A stretch of 64,000 nucleotides of DNA from an uncultured Oceanospirillaceae bacterium (GTDB lineage: Bacteria > Pseudomonadota > Gammaproteobacteria > Pseudomonadales > Oceanobacteraceae): NCBI GenBank assembly GCA_937974825.1, contig CALJVD010000117.1:38894-102893 (forward strand), in the 5' to 3' direction. The stretch's first letter is position 1; every line of letters starts with the position of its first letter. Under the pieces are notes generated by a model. It did no database searches. It saw only the letters and a program-made list of their open reading frames with translations, and was not told the origin of the DNA. A program made the translations under genes and the position numbers. Positions 18,673 through 27,632 of the stretch are shown in pieces.

Positions 18673-20045
18673 GCGGTCACCTGTTGTGCTTGTTGTAAAG
18701 CGGCTAATAAGTTTCTAGGCATATTAGCAAAGCTGCCATTAGACATAACAACAATGCAGTCTCCCGGTTTGGCTTCACGAACAACAGCATCAATAAGCTG
18801 CTGGTGGTCGTTAAAGCAATGGTCTGCCGGAATATTGTCTGACAGTTGCCAATTAAGGTTGTCGGGCTGGAACCAAAAGGCTTTGTCGGCAGCTGCCACA
18901 GAGTTTGCGAGACTGTCTTTATGTATTCCCATTTTCATCGTATTTGAACGGGGTTCAACCACAGCAAGAATGCGGCTATTGGGGAACTTAGCTTTCGCTC
19001 CTTCTAGCGTTGTAATAATGGCGGTAGGGTGGTGGGCAAAGTCGTCGTACACTTGAATGTTGGTTGTCTCACCAACCAACTCCATGCGGCGTTTAACTGA
19101 GGCAAACTGACCTAACGCTTCTGCAGCCACTTCTGGTGTTACGCCAACGTGACGTGCGGCAATCATGGCTGCAATAGCATTCTTTACATTATGCAGGCCG
19201 CTAAGCTGCCAGTTCACTGTGGCGGTGCCTGTTTCTTCCGAGTGTAGACTGAAACTTGAAGCGTCGTTACTTTCTAAACGCCAAGTCCAGTCGGCATTAT
19301 CTTGGCCAAAGCGTTGAACCGATGACCAACAACCTTGAGTCAGGGTTCTTTCAATGGCTTCTTCATCGTTAGGGAAAATAATTTGACCGTTTGACGGGAT
19401 GGTACGAATTAGGTGGTTAAATTGACGTTCGATAGCGGCAAGATCTGGAAAGATATCGGCATGATCAAATTCTAAGTTATTTAAAATGGCCGTGCGTGGA
19501 CGGTAATGGACAAACTTAGAGCGCTTATCAAAGAAGGCAGTATCGTATTCATCGGCCTCAATCACGAAAAAAGGCGAGCCACCCAAACGAGCGGATACTT
19601 CAAAGTTTTCAGGTACACCACCAATTAAAAATCCAGGCTGCATACCTGCGTATTCTAAAATCCACGCTAACATACTGGACGTTGTGGTTTTACCGTGCGT
19701 TCCGGCCACTGCTAATACCCAACGCTTTTGTAATACTTCTTCACCTAGCCACTGTGGGCCCGAGGTGTAGGGCAGCCCTTGCTCAAGAACATACTCCACC
19801 GATGGGTTTCCACGAGATAAAGCATTCCCGATAATTACCAAATCGACGTCTTGGGGAATGTTTTTAGGATCAAACCCTTCGCTGAGATGAATGCCGGCCT
19901 TGATGAGTTGGTCACTCATGGGGGGATACACACCGGTATCAGAGCCAGACACTTGGTGCCCTAGAGCTTTAGCTAATTGTGCTAAAGAGCCCATAAAGGT
20001 GCCACAAATTCCTAAAATATGAATGCGCTTTGCCACGAATGCCAT
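18669..20045 (-). CDS. mpl: UDP-N-acetylmuramate:L-alanyl-gamma-D-glutamyl-meso-DAP ligase
   Basis: Murein-recycling ligase that joins the released tripeptide to UDP-MurNAc. The product (458 residues from the chosen start) has the N-terminal IHILGICGTFMGSLA, the ATP-binding GTHGKTTTSSML, and the family's FDHADIFPDL region. The ATG at 20045 has an AGGCAGG ribosome binding site and aligns with E. coli Mpl; an in-frame start at 20102 would add 19 unrelated residues. It is divergent from fbp and overlaps ubiX by four bases. Confidence 0.95.
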   Translation of the reverse strand: MAFVAKRIHILGICGTFMGSLAQLAKALGHQVSGSDTGVYPPMSDQLIKAGIHLSEGFDPKNIPQDVDLVIIGNALSRGNPSVEYVLEQGLPYTSGPQWLGEEVLQKRWVLAVAGTHGKTTTSSMLAWILEYAGMQPGFLIGGVPENFEVSARLGGSPFFVIEADEYDTAFFDKRSKFVHYRPRTAILNNLEFDHADIFPDLAAIERQFNHLIRTIPSNGQIIFPNDEEAIERTLTQGCWSSVQRFGQDNADWTWRLESNDASSFSLHSEETGTATVNWQLSGLHNVKNAIAAMIAARHVGVTPEVAAEALGQFASVKRRMELVGETTNIQVYDDFAHHPTAIITTLEGAKAKFPNSRILAVVEPRSNTMKMGIHKDSLANSVAAADKAFWFQPDNLNWQLSDNIPADHCFNDHQQLIDAVVREAKPGDCIVVMSNGSFANMPRNLLAALQQAQQVTA

Positions 20046-20269
20046 AAATACCTGCCTTTTAAAGATGGGTGAAAGCTTGCCACTTTGGCGCCTAGCTGGC
20101 AAGGCAAGCCCTCAATCATGGCGGTTAGATAGATAAATAAAATTAAAATTGCAGAGCAGCAAAAAATAAAAACATATTTATCGTTAAGCAATAATGACAA
20201 ACAGGTGCCAGATAAAGTGATTTCAGGTAAGATGCGACCAATTTCACATACAGTCCTTAGGGTTAAATT

Positions 20270-21241
20270 ATGCAACGTCTTAGCACTTTCTTAGAAGCTC
20301 ACAGCAGCAATGTGGCATTAAACAATGTTATTGAAGGTTTAATGGTCGCTTGTAAGGATATTGCGTACAAAGTGCAGTTGGGTTCTTTGGCGGGTGTTCT
20401 GGGAAGTTCTACTCAAGATAATGTACAAGGAGAGCGCCAACAGAAGCTAGATGTTATTGCTAACGATATTATCAAATTTAACCTTAAAGGCATGAGCGCG
20501 GTTAAAGGGATGGCCAGTGAAGAAGAAGCCAACCCTGTGCCATGCAACAATCAAGGTGAGTTTTTAGTATTGTTTGATCCGCTTGATGGCTCGTCAAACA
20601 TTGATGTAAACGTCACCGTTGGTACTATTTTTTCCATTCTTCAAGCAGAACCCGACGACGACCCAACCCATGAGGATACCTATTTACAAGCCGGTCGCGA
20701 ACAAATTGCCGCAGGTTATGTTTTATACGGTCCATCAACTTTATTGGCTCTAAGTACAGGTCGCGGTACTCATATTTTTACACTGGATCCACGTGTAGGG
20801 GAATTCTTCTTACAACGTGAGAACGTAAAAGTGCCTCCTATTACTAAAGAGTTTGCGATCAATATGTCGAACCAGCGCTTCTGGTTGCCACCGATGCAAG
20901 AATATGTGGCCGATCTATTACGTGGTGAAGAAGGTCCATTAGGTAAGCGCTATAACATGCGTTGGATTGCTGCGATGGTGGCAGAGGTTCACCGAATTTT
21001 GACTCGTGGTGGTATCTTTATGTACCCATACGATAGCCGTGAAGCCAGCAAGCCCGGTAAGTTGCGCTTAATGTACGAAGGTAATCCTATGAGTATGTTA
21101 ATTGAGCAAGCGGGCGGTAAAGCTTCTACCGCGTTCGAACCTATCATGGACGTAGAGCCAACCAGTATTCACCAGCGCGTGTCCGTCGTCATGGGCTCTA
21201 GCGATGAAGTTGATACCGTTATTCGTTACCACGCTAAGTAA
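20270..21241 (+). CDS. fbp: Class I fructose-1,6-bisphosphatase
   Basis: Gluconeogenic phosphatase, metal dependent and usually inhibited by AMP. The 323-residue product carries the active-site motif DPLDGSSNID (103-112) and KLRLMYEGNPMSML near the C terminus. The AT-rich 224-base gap from the divergent mpl should hold the promoter. A small membrane protein gene follows after 9 bases and is probably cotranscribed. Confidence 0.97.
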   Translation: MQRLSTFLEAHSSNVALNNVIEGLMVACKDIAYKVQLGSLAGVLGSSTQDNVQGERQQKLDVIANDIIKFNLKGMSAVKGMASEEEANPVPCNNQGEFLVLFDPLDGSSNIDVNVTVGTIFSILQAEPDDDPTHEDTYLQAGREQIAAGYVLYGPSTLLALSTGRGTHIFTLDPRVGEFFLQRENVKVPPITKEFAINMSNQRFWLPPMQEYVADLLRGEEGPLGKRYNMRWIAAMVAEVHRILTRGGIFMYPYDSREASKPGKLRLMYEGNPMSMLIEQAGGKASTAFEPIMDVEPTSIHQRVSVVMGSSDEVDTVIRYHAK

Positions 21242-21250
21242 GGATAAATT

Positions 21251-21583
21251 ATGAGCAGCACCAATAAACCAGACCATGTTAAGTGGATTAGTCTAGGCTT
21301 TTTAGCAGGTCTGGTTGCTGCCGTTATCACGTTGGAATATTACGGCTACATCAAACACTCTACACCCGAGCAAGCTGCTGTTGTTGAAGAGTTTAAGTTA
21401 TTAAGCCTAAGTACAGAATCAGACGTAAAGGTTTCACCTAAAAACTCAGGCAAAATTGCTTTTTGCGCTGACGGCTATTTACTTGTGCGTCCAGACAATG
21501 ACAAAAAAGATGTTGCAGGCGTATTAGTGGATGGTAAAAATCGTGCTATTCGCTGTGATGTAGAAGATATTATATCCCACTAA
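21251..21583 (+). CDS. Small single-pass membrane protein of unknown function
   Basis: Not a family I recognise. The 110 residues have one membrane segment (about 12-31, WISLGFLAGLVAAVITL) and a C-terminal domain likely facing the periplasm, with two cysteines (Cys72, Cys102) that could form a disulfide. It starts 9 bases after fbp with GGATAA upstream, so it is in the fbp transcript. No functional link to gluconeogenesis can be claimed. Confidence 0.7.
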   Translation: MSSTNKPDHVKWISLGFLAGLVAAVITLEYYGYIKHSTPEQAAVVEEFKLLSLSTESDVKVSPKNSGKIAFCADGYLLVRPDNDKKDVAGVLVDGKNRAIRCDVEDIISH

Positions 21584-21674
21584 GTAGGTATGGAATCTGT
21601 TTTCTATAGGCGTATTGTTGAGAGTGGTCTATACCACCAACAAACACTTATAAAACAGAAGAAGGAATCTACTT

Positions 21675-21905
21675 ATGGCCGATGCATGGTTAACTAGCCT
21701 TATTACCAAGACACCACAAGAAGGCTTTGAACTTGCCATTACTCTGAGCCGTCGTGGTGTAAAATACACACAACCAGATGGCGATACCTTACATAAACTG
21801 CGTCCAGAATATGCTAATTCAGCCGATGGTCTGACCGCTGCTTCGCATGTTATTGCAGTAAATTTTCAAACCGTGGCTGCCGCAAATAATTACTGGCGCG
21901 ACTAG
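21675..21905 (+). CDS. Small conserved-looking protein of unknown function
   Basis: A 76-residue soluble product with no recognisable domain. A good ribosome binding site (AAGGAA) and a start well placed after a short AT-rich leader support real translation. The composition is normal for a folded cytoplasmic protein (helical N terminus, no signal or membrane segment). It lies 91 bases after the membrane protein gene and 178 bases before the MgtC-family gene. Confidence 0.6.
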   Translation: MADAWLTSLITKTPQEGFELAITLSRRGVKYTQPDGDTLHKLRPEYANSADGLTAASHVIAVNFQTVAAANNYWRD

Positions 21906-22083
21906 TTCAGTCAATCAGTCAGGGGTATTCACTTAGTAGTGGTATTCCTGATTCACTTCTTGTTTGATTTCCTTGCTTCATCTTTACGTAAAAACGCCTT
22001 TGATTTGGAGTTCGTCTCTAAAACTTATAGGTCGGTCGTGGTATTATGGACTGTTTTTTAATTTGCATGGGGGTAACTAAAGG

Positions 22084-22794
22084 GTGATGGAGTTTCTACA
22101 CGAACACGACTTTTTTAAAATTCTAATCCATTTATTAGCGGCTATTGTGGCTGGTGGTATTATTGGGTTAGAGCGTAGTTATCATGGCCGTCCGGCAGGC
22201 TTTCGCACACATACCCTGGTTTGTTTGGCTTCTAGTTTATTAATGTTAGTGACCATGTATCAATGGCAGTGGTTACCACCAGGCACTTCTATGGATACCG
22301 TAAGAACCGACCCTACTCGTATGGCTCAGGGCATTATGACAGGTATTGGTTTTTTGGGTGCCGGTGTTATTTTTAAAGAAGGTTTGTCTGTCCGTGGTTT
22401 AACAACGTCGGCCTCTATTTGGATGACGGCCGCTATTGGTATTTTGATTGGTATTGGTTTCTATGTTCCTGCGGTGTTATCAACCATTCTAACGCTTGGT
22501 ACACTCTCTGTGTTCCGCTGGTTTGAACGTCGTTTGCCTTCTCATTATTACGCTCATCAAACCATTAGTTTTGATCGTGATAATGTTATGACAGAAGACG
22601 AAGTCATTAAGTTTATGGCCAATAATGGCTTTGATGTAGTGAACTTTAGTTACCGAACGGTCGAGGAGTCGACGGCGTTTGAGTATAAAATGGTGGTCTG
22701 CACAACTAACCAGAAAAACTTATCTAAGTTAGCCGCTGCATTGCGTCAATTGCCTATGGTTAGAAACTTCAGTATTTCACCAACAGGTGACTAA
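22084..22794 (+). CDS. MgtC/SapB family membrane protein
   Basis: Integral membrane protein of 236 residues. The first 140 residues form the MgtC domain with several membrane helices and the signatures GGIIGLERSYHGRPAGFRTH and GIGFLGAGVIFKEG; the last 75 residues form an ACT-like cytoplasmic domain. MgtC proteins affect Mg2+ homeostasis or ATP synthase; the housekeeping YhiD-like members are poorly defined. The frame opens with GTG directly followed by ATG (22087), so either could be the start. The 3' end overlaps the convergent nuclease gene by four bases. Confidence 0.88.
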   Translation: MMEFLHEHDFFKILIHLLAAIVAGGIIGLERSYHGRPAGFRTHTLVCLASSLLMLVTMYQWQWLPPGTSMDTVRTDPTRMAQGIMTGIGFLGAGVIFKEGLSVRGLTTSASIWMTAAIGILIGIGFYVPAVLSTILTLGTLSVFRWFERRLPSHYYAHQTISFDRDNVMTEDEVIKFMANNGFDVVNFSYRTVEESTAFEYKMVVCTTNQKNLSKLAAALRQLPMVRNFSISPTGD

Positions 22795-24146
22795 ATGTTT
22801 ATCTTTTCAAGGTAAGACGGTATAGCTACGTCCAAGTCGAATTTATCTATTAGGTATTGCCTGAAGATATCTGCGGCTTGGGGGTCACCATGAGTTAAAA
22901 ATATTCTCCCCGGCTTGTTCTTCATTTGATTTAACCAGTGACACATTTCTTTATAGTCTGCATGGCTAGAAAGCGCTTCTAAGTTCAATACTTCTGCATT
23001 AATTGGATAATATTCACCATGGATTTTTATCTGGTCGGTACCGCTGGTTAAACTAAAACCACGTGTACCCGGTGCCTGATACCCCATAAACAAGACAGTA
23101 TGGATAGGGTTGCTAACCAATGCTTTAAGATGATGCAATACGCGCCCACCACTGGCCATACCGCTGGCAGAAATTATAATGCTGGGCTCTCTGCGGGCGG
23201 TCAGTTCAATGGACTGTTCTGTGGTTCTAATGTAGGTAGTAATGGCATCAATTTTCTCGCAATCATCACTGGTAAGCTTATGCAGTTTGTCGTTATCTAA
23301 AAATATTTCTGTGGCCTTAATGGCCATTGGGCTGTTTAAGTACACCGGCACTTTAGGTATACGCCCTTGCGCCATTAAGCGCTCAACAAAGTATAAAACT
23401 AGTTGGGCACGACCAACGGCAAAGGCAGGGATTAACACAATACCACCGCGTTTAATTGTGCGATTGACCACATCGGCGATGGCTTCTTCAGCGTCTATTT
23501 CAACATGTGCTCTGTCGCCGTAAGTGGACTCTAATACTAAATTGTCTGTATCGGCTAACGGCTCTGGCGGCATCATGACAGCGTTGTTTAAGCGGCCAAC
23601 ATCACCACTGAAAGTAATGCTACGACCATTATATTCAAGACGAATAGCACAGGCGCCAAGAATATGTCCGACAGGTGTAAAGGTGGCTGTCATACCGCCA
23701 GGTAATTCAAGAACGGTATGGGTTTTAATTTTTTTAAATTGCTTTAACACTTGGCGAGCGTCTTCTTCGGTGTACAAAGGTTCAGCGGGGTTATATTTAG
23801 AGTACTTCTTTTTGTTGGCGTAGCGCGCCTCTTCTTCTTGCAAGTAGCCTGCATCGGGCAGTAACACTTGGCAAAGTAGGGTAGTGGCAGCGGTGGTGTA
23901 TATCGGCCCGTGAAAACCTTGGCGCATCAACGCAGGTAAATAACCCGAGTGGTCTATGTGGGCATGAGTTAATAAAACAGCATCAATCTTATCGGCAACA
24001 AAGGGGAGTTCCTCTCGGTTTCTTCTACGTATAGTGCTTATGCCTTGGAATAAGCCGCAGTCTATTAGAATATTATGGCGACCATAAGAGACTAAGTATT
24101 TAGAGCCAGTAACCGTCCCCGTGGCACCAATAAACTGTACTTGCAT
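22791..24146 (-). CDS. MBL-fold beta-CASP ribonuclease (CPSF73/YSH1-like)
   Basis: Zinc-dependent RNase-like protein of 451 residues. The metallo-beta-lactamase core includes HAHIDHSGYLP (61-71), further metal ligands in VGHILGA and SGDVGR, an inserted beta-CASP domain (about 180-375) and a C-terminal RMMBL segment with SSHADY and FLTHGDPQA. This is the bacterial CPSF-like group, predicted to cleave RNA; targets are unknown. Single gene, convergent with the MgtC-family gene. Confidence 0.9.
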   Translation of the reverse strand: MQVQFIGATGTVTGSKYLVSYGRHNILIDCGLFQGISTIRRRNREELPFVADKIDAVLLTHAHIDHSGYLPALMRQGFHGPIYTTAATTLLCQVLLPDAGYLQEEEARYANKKKYSKYNPAEPLYTEEDARQVLKQFKKIKTHTVLELPGGMTATFTPVGHILGACAIRLEYNGRSITFSGDVGRLNNAVMMPPEPLADTDNLVLESTYGDRAHVEIDAEEAIADVVNRTIKRGGIVLIPAFAVGRAQLVLYFVERLMAQGRIPKVPVYLNSPMAIKATEIFLDNDKLHKLTSDDCEKIDAITTYIRTTEQSIELTARREPSIIISASGMASGGRVLHHLKALVSNPIHTVLFMGYQAPGTRGFSLTSGTDQIKIHGEYYPINAEVLNLEALSSHADYKEMCHWLNQMKNKPGRIFLTHGDPQAADIFRQYLIDKFDLDVAIPSYLEKINI

Positions 24147-24241
24147 AAGATTTGTCCTGAAAAGTACTTAATATTGAGTGTAGTCTGCAACAGGTTAAAA
24201 CGATAGCCAATGCGCTAAGTCTTGAAAGGGCCACTTAGAAA

Positions 24242-24268
24242 TAAAAAAGCGCCATATGAAATGGCGCT
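24242..24268 (-). terminator. Intrinsic terminator for the monooxygenase gene
   Basis: Read on the minus strand, AGCGCCAT (24268-24261) and ATGGCGCT (24255-24248) form an 8-bp stem followed by TTTTTTAT. It lies 32 bases after the end of the AlmA-like gene. Confidence 0.8.
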
Positions 24269-24300
24269 AAGTAAAGCTAGAAAGTGTTCCAAACAAAAGA

Positions 24301-25788
24301 TTACCCAGCTTCTTGGGCGCTTCGCTCTGTGCTTATGTTAGGCGCAGAGTATTCTAACGAAGGGTCATCTAGGTTGGCTAACTTCAAGCTGGTCATATCT
24401 AAGAAGTAATTTTGGTACAGCTTCCAAGGTTTAGCATCGCCTTGTTGAGGGATTTGGTCTTTTACTCGTTGAATATAACCAGAGCTCATATCAATAAAAG
24501 GTAAGCGTTTAATGTCTGGGTTGTGGTTGCGCGGAATCACTTGGCGTACGCCTTTGTTATCCATGTGTTTAAGTAAACGACATACGTAATCAGAAATTAA
24601 ATCGGCTTTTAAGGTCCATGAAGAGTTAGTGTAGCCAAATACCATGGCCATGTTGGGTATGTTCTCAAACATAACACCACGATAGCTCATGCTCTGATTC
24701 GGAATAATTGGCTCACCATCAACACTGACCTGCATATTACCCAGCATCTGAATTTTTAACCCCGTAGCGGTAACTATCATGTCGGCTTTAAGCGTTTTAC
24801 CTGACTTTAATAAAATACCGTCTTCGACAAAACGGTCGATATGGTCTGTCACCACAGAAGCAGAGCCTTCCTTGATAGACTCAAACAAGTCGCCTAAAGG
24901 TACGGCACACAAGCGCTGGTCCCAAGGGTTGTACTTAGGCGTAAAGTGGCTCATGTCGAAGTCTTTCGGTAACTGCATCTTAACGCCCCACTGCAACAGT
25001 TTACGCATAAAATTAGGGAAGCGTTTACACAACTGAAAAATGGCCAAAGTAATAGAGATATTGCGTCCACGAATGATTTTATACGCCCATTTTTCAGGCA
25101 GTATTTTTCGTAAGACCTTAACCATAATGTCTTGCTGTGGAACAGAAACAACATAAGAGGGTGAGCGTTGCAGCATAGTAACGTGCTTCGCTTTATCGGT
25201 CATGGCCGGTACCACAGTGACTGCTGTAGCTCCTGAACCAATCACGACCACCTCTTTGCCGCTGTAATTGTAATTTTCTGGCCAGAACTGAGGCTCAATA
25301 ATATCGCCTTTAAAGTCGTCACGACCAGCAAAGTCGGGGGTGTAGTCTTCGTCATAATCGTAGTATCCGGTACAGCTAATAAAGAAGTTACAGCTGTATT
25401 CTTTAATACTGCCATCTTTTAGCTCAACGCTGAGGTGCCATAAGGCAGAGTCGCTATCAAAGTTAGCGCTTTTCACTTTTTGACCAAAACGAATATGCGG
25501 TTTAACGGCGTTTTCTTCTGCGGCCTCTTCTATATAGGTGCGTATATCCTCGCCATCGCCAATACCTTTGTCGTTTACCCAAGGTTTAAATGCATAGCCC
25601 AAGGTAAACATATCGGAATCTGAACGAATGCCAGGGTAACGGAATAAGTCCCAAGTGCCGCCTATTGCATCGCGGCCTTCTAAAATGGCAAAAGACTTAT
25701 TGGGCAGTTTCTTTTTTAAGTGAACGGCAGAGCCAATGCCAGAAAGGCCTGCACCTATAATAAGTACGTCAAAATGTTCAATCGCCAT
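24301..25788 (-). CDS. AlmA-like flavin-binding monooxygenase
   Basis: FAD- and NADPH-dependent monooxygenase of 495 residues, close in sequence to AlmA proteins that hydroxylate long-chain n-alkanes and to EthA-type Baeyer-Villiger enzymes. Seen: FAD loop GAGLSG (12-17), the GGTWDLFRYPGIRSDSDM segment (43-60), second dinucleotide loop GSGATA (184-189), and YNPWDQRLC. In the fingerprint FxGxxxHxxxWP (from residue 159) the His is Glu165. Single-gene unit with a terminator. A role in alkane or steroid/ketone oxidation is inference. Confidence 0.88.
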   Translation of the reverse strand: MAIEHFDVLIIGAGLSGIGSAVHLKKKLPNKSFAILEGRDAIGGTWDLFRYPGIRSDSDMFTLGYAFKPWVNDKGIGDGEDIRTYIEEAAEENAVKPHIRFGQKVKSANFDSDSALWHLSVELKDGSIKEYSCNFFISCTGYYDYDEDYTPDFAGRDDFKGDIIEPQFWPENYNYSGKEVVVIGSGATAVTVVPAMTDKAKHVTMLQRSPSYVVSVPQQDIMVKVLRKILPEKWAYKIIRGRNISITLAIFQLCKRFPNFMRKLLQWGVKMQLPKDFDMSHFTPKYNPWDQRLCAVPLGDLFESIKEGSASVVTDHIDRFVEDGILLKSGKTLKADMIVTATGLKIQMLGNMQVSVDGEPIIPNQSMSYRGVMFENIPNMAMVFGYTNSSWTLKADLISDYVCRLLKHMDNKGVRQVIPRNHNPDIKRLPFIDMSSGYIQRVKDQIPQQGDAKPWKLYQNYFLDMTSLKLANLDDPSLEYSAPNISTERSAQEAG

Positions 25789-26026
25789 AAAAAATCCAGA
25801 GTTATATGTTTGTTATTGTTATCAATGCTTACGCACTTTAGATAAATATTACAGGATTAACAGGTGAAGGTATGACATTTTTATGGGGGTAAGTCATTAA
25901 AACAGTCAATGAGTGCTAGGTTGCTGAAGAATAAGCTATCGTCAGTTTTTTTTATCGTTCGATAAGTTGTTAGCTATAGGCTGGGTAATAAAAAATAAGA
26001 GCGCAAAAAGGCAGTGTGGGAGAGGG

Positions 26027-26338
26027 TTAAAGTACGCCAAAGCGTTTTAAATCAATGATGCCACGCACGTTAAATTCAACGCCTTCGTCTTCTAAGCGTT
26101 CTATTTGTCTTAGGGCGGCTTCGCTGCCTGCAGGGAAGCTGACCTTTCCCTGAGCGTTGACTACTCTATGCCAAGGCAGCTGCGTGTTAGAGGGGAGGTT
26201 GCGCAATAGATAACCCGCCCAGCGAGCCTTACGGGGCATACCAGCTTGAGCAGCTAATTGACCGTAAGTGATTACCTTACCAGCAGGTACGGCAGCTAAG
26301 ACGGTATAAAAACGTTCTTTTAGTTCGTCAGACGCCAT
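26027..26338 (-). CDS. Alkyltransferase-like DNA repair protein (ATL)
   Basis: Binds O6-alkylguanine and flags it for nucleotide excision repair. The 103 residues correspond to the C-terminal domain of MGMT, with TYGQLAA and the helix-turn-helix segment. The active-site PCHR is PWHRVV (55-60), so Trp56 replaces the alkyl-accepting Cys, which defines ATL proteins such as E. coli YbaZ (Atl). It is followed after 41 bases by an SQR-like flavoprotein gene on the other side; cotranscription with that gene is possible. Confidence 0.93.
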   Translation of the reverse strand: MASDELKERFYTVLAAVPAGKVITYGQLAAQAGMPRKARWAGYLLRNLPSNTQLPWHRVVNAQGKVSFPAGSEAALRQIERLEDEGVEFNVRGIIDLKRFGVL

Positions 26339-26379
26339 ACCTAAGATCTTCTTTGTTATTAATACTCTGCTTTGACTGA

Positions 26380-27507
26380 TTAAAGAAGCTTACTAATATA
26401 GCTTCTTTCAAATCGTTCTTTGGCCCAATGTAGCAGTTTAAAGCGCGGTAGCACTAGTTTACGGTTGCCACGACGATACACCAGCATACCGCTGTCTAAG
26501 GAGTCGATAATACAGGCTAGCTCAGTGGTAAATGGGCTGAGTACGGTTTCCCCTTTTATGTCGGCAGCAATGTTTCTAGCCACTGCAACGGCTTGTAGGT
26601 CTGCTTGGTGAGCTTGCTTTGCCATCCACTCAGGTCCTGGATAACTGCCAATGTCACCGGCGACATAAACTCTTTCCATTCCTTTTGCACGGCAGAACTC
26701 GTCGGCGGCAATAAAACCTCCTTCAGAGCGAGGTAGGTCTGTGTTATCAAGCCATTCAGGGCCGGTTAAACCCGACATAAAGAGAATCAGATCGGCATCA
26801 AACTCTGCCCCTTCAGTAACGACTTTGTTTTCTTCAAAGCGAAGAGGTTTATGACCTAATTGAGTTTCAATGCCTTGCTTGTGCATTTGAGCTAATAGTC
26901 GATCAACCGCGCCCTCACCTAAGCGCTTACCCGGTTTAAGTTGTGGATTAAAGAATATTAATTTGAATTTATCGCGACGCTTTTGCTGACGTAATAAGGT
27001 ATCGATACCAAATAAGAATTCGAACATAGGGCCGCCACGTACAGCACCGGGTTCTTTAGGGTTAGAAGCAAAGCCGATAGCAATAGTGCCGCCCTCCATA
27101 TTATTAATACGTTCGCTAATGGCTTCACAAGGTTCAATACCCTCACAGGGGATAAACGCATGCTCAATGCCCGGCAGTTTGCGTAAATAACGCCCACCGG
27201 TGGCAATGATTAGGTAATCGTATGTGAGCTCGCCATTGTCGGTAATGACTTTTCTATCACTGTCTTCAACGCTAATGACACTGCCTTGGTGCCAGCGAAT
27301 ATGATGACGTTGAAAGAAATTCCCTAAAGATACTCGCAAGTCTGAGCCTTTACGTTTACCCGAGGGTAGCCAAATTAAACTGGGTAAATAAACCAGTTCA
27401 TTGTCAGGGGACACGACGGTTATTTCGGCATTGAGTGAGAGTTTGCGTAGCTCACGTACAGCAGCGACGGCTGCAAAACCACTGCCTAAAATAACGATAT
27501 TGTGCAT
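26380..27507 (-). CDS. SQR/NDH-2-like FAD-dependent oxidoreductase
   Basis: Two-dinucleotide-binding flavoprotein of 375 residues resembling sulfide:quinone oxidoreductases and flavocytochrome c subunits. The FAD loop is VILGSGFAAVAAVREL (5-20), with IATGGRYLRKLPG and the C-terminal VAGDIGSYPGPEWMAKQAH. Cysteines are 121, 127, 272 and 332. The region where SQR carries its second catalytic Cys reads AVRGGPMFEF with no Cys, so sulfide oxidation is doubtful. A quinone reductase role is an alternative. Basic C terminus may contact the membrane. Confidence 0.82.
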   Translation of the reverse strand: MHNIVILGSGFAAVAAVRELRKLSLNAEITVVSPDNELVYLPSLIWLPSGKRKGSDLRVSLGNFFQRHHIRWHQGSVISVEDSDRKVITDNGELTYDYLIIATGGRYLRKLPGIEHAFIPCEGIEPCEAISERINNMEGGTIAIGFASNPKEPGAVRGGPMFEFLFGIDTLLRQQKRRDKFKLIFFNPQLKPGKRLGEGAVDRLLAQMHKQGIETQLGHKPLRFEENKVVTEGAEFDADLILFMSGLTGPEWLDNTDLPRSEGGFIAADEFCRAKGMERVYVAGDIGSYPGPEWMAKQAHQADLQAVAVARNIAADIKGETVLSPFTTELACIIDSLDSGMLVYRRGNRKLVLPRFKLLHWAKERFERSYISKLL

Positions 27508-27632
27508 AGTAGTAACCTTAGTGTTATGTAAGTTATAAGCATATAACTAAATAATACACGGCTGCAGAGAAGATAGCGAAGCCTTGCTTATCTATGCAAG
27601 GCTCGTACTTGGGTGAGTAAACTAGCGTGGTG

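Noticed and set aside
25789..26026. Gap of 238 bases between the monooxygenase and ATL genes
   Set aside because: Inspected for operators and small genes; nothing beyond AT-rich sequence and short imperfect repeats could be supported.
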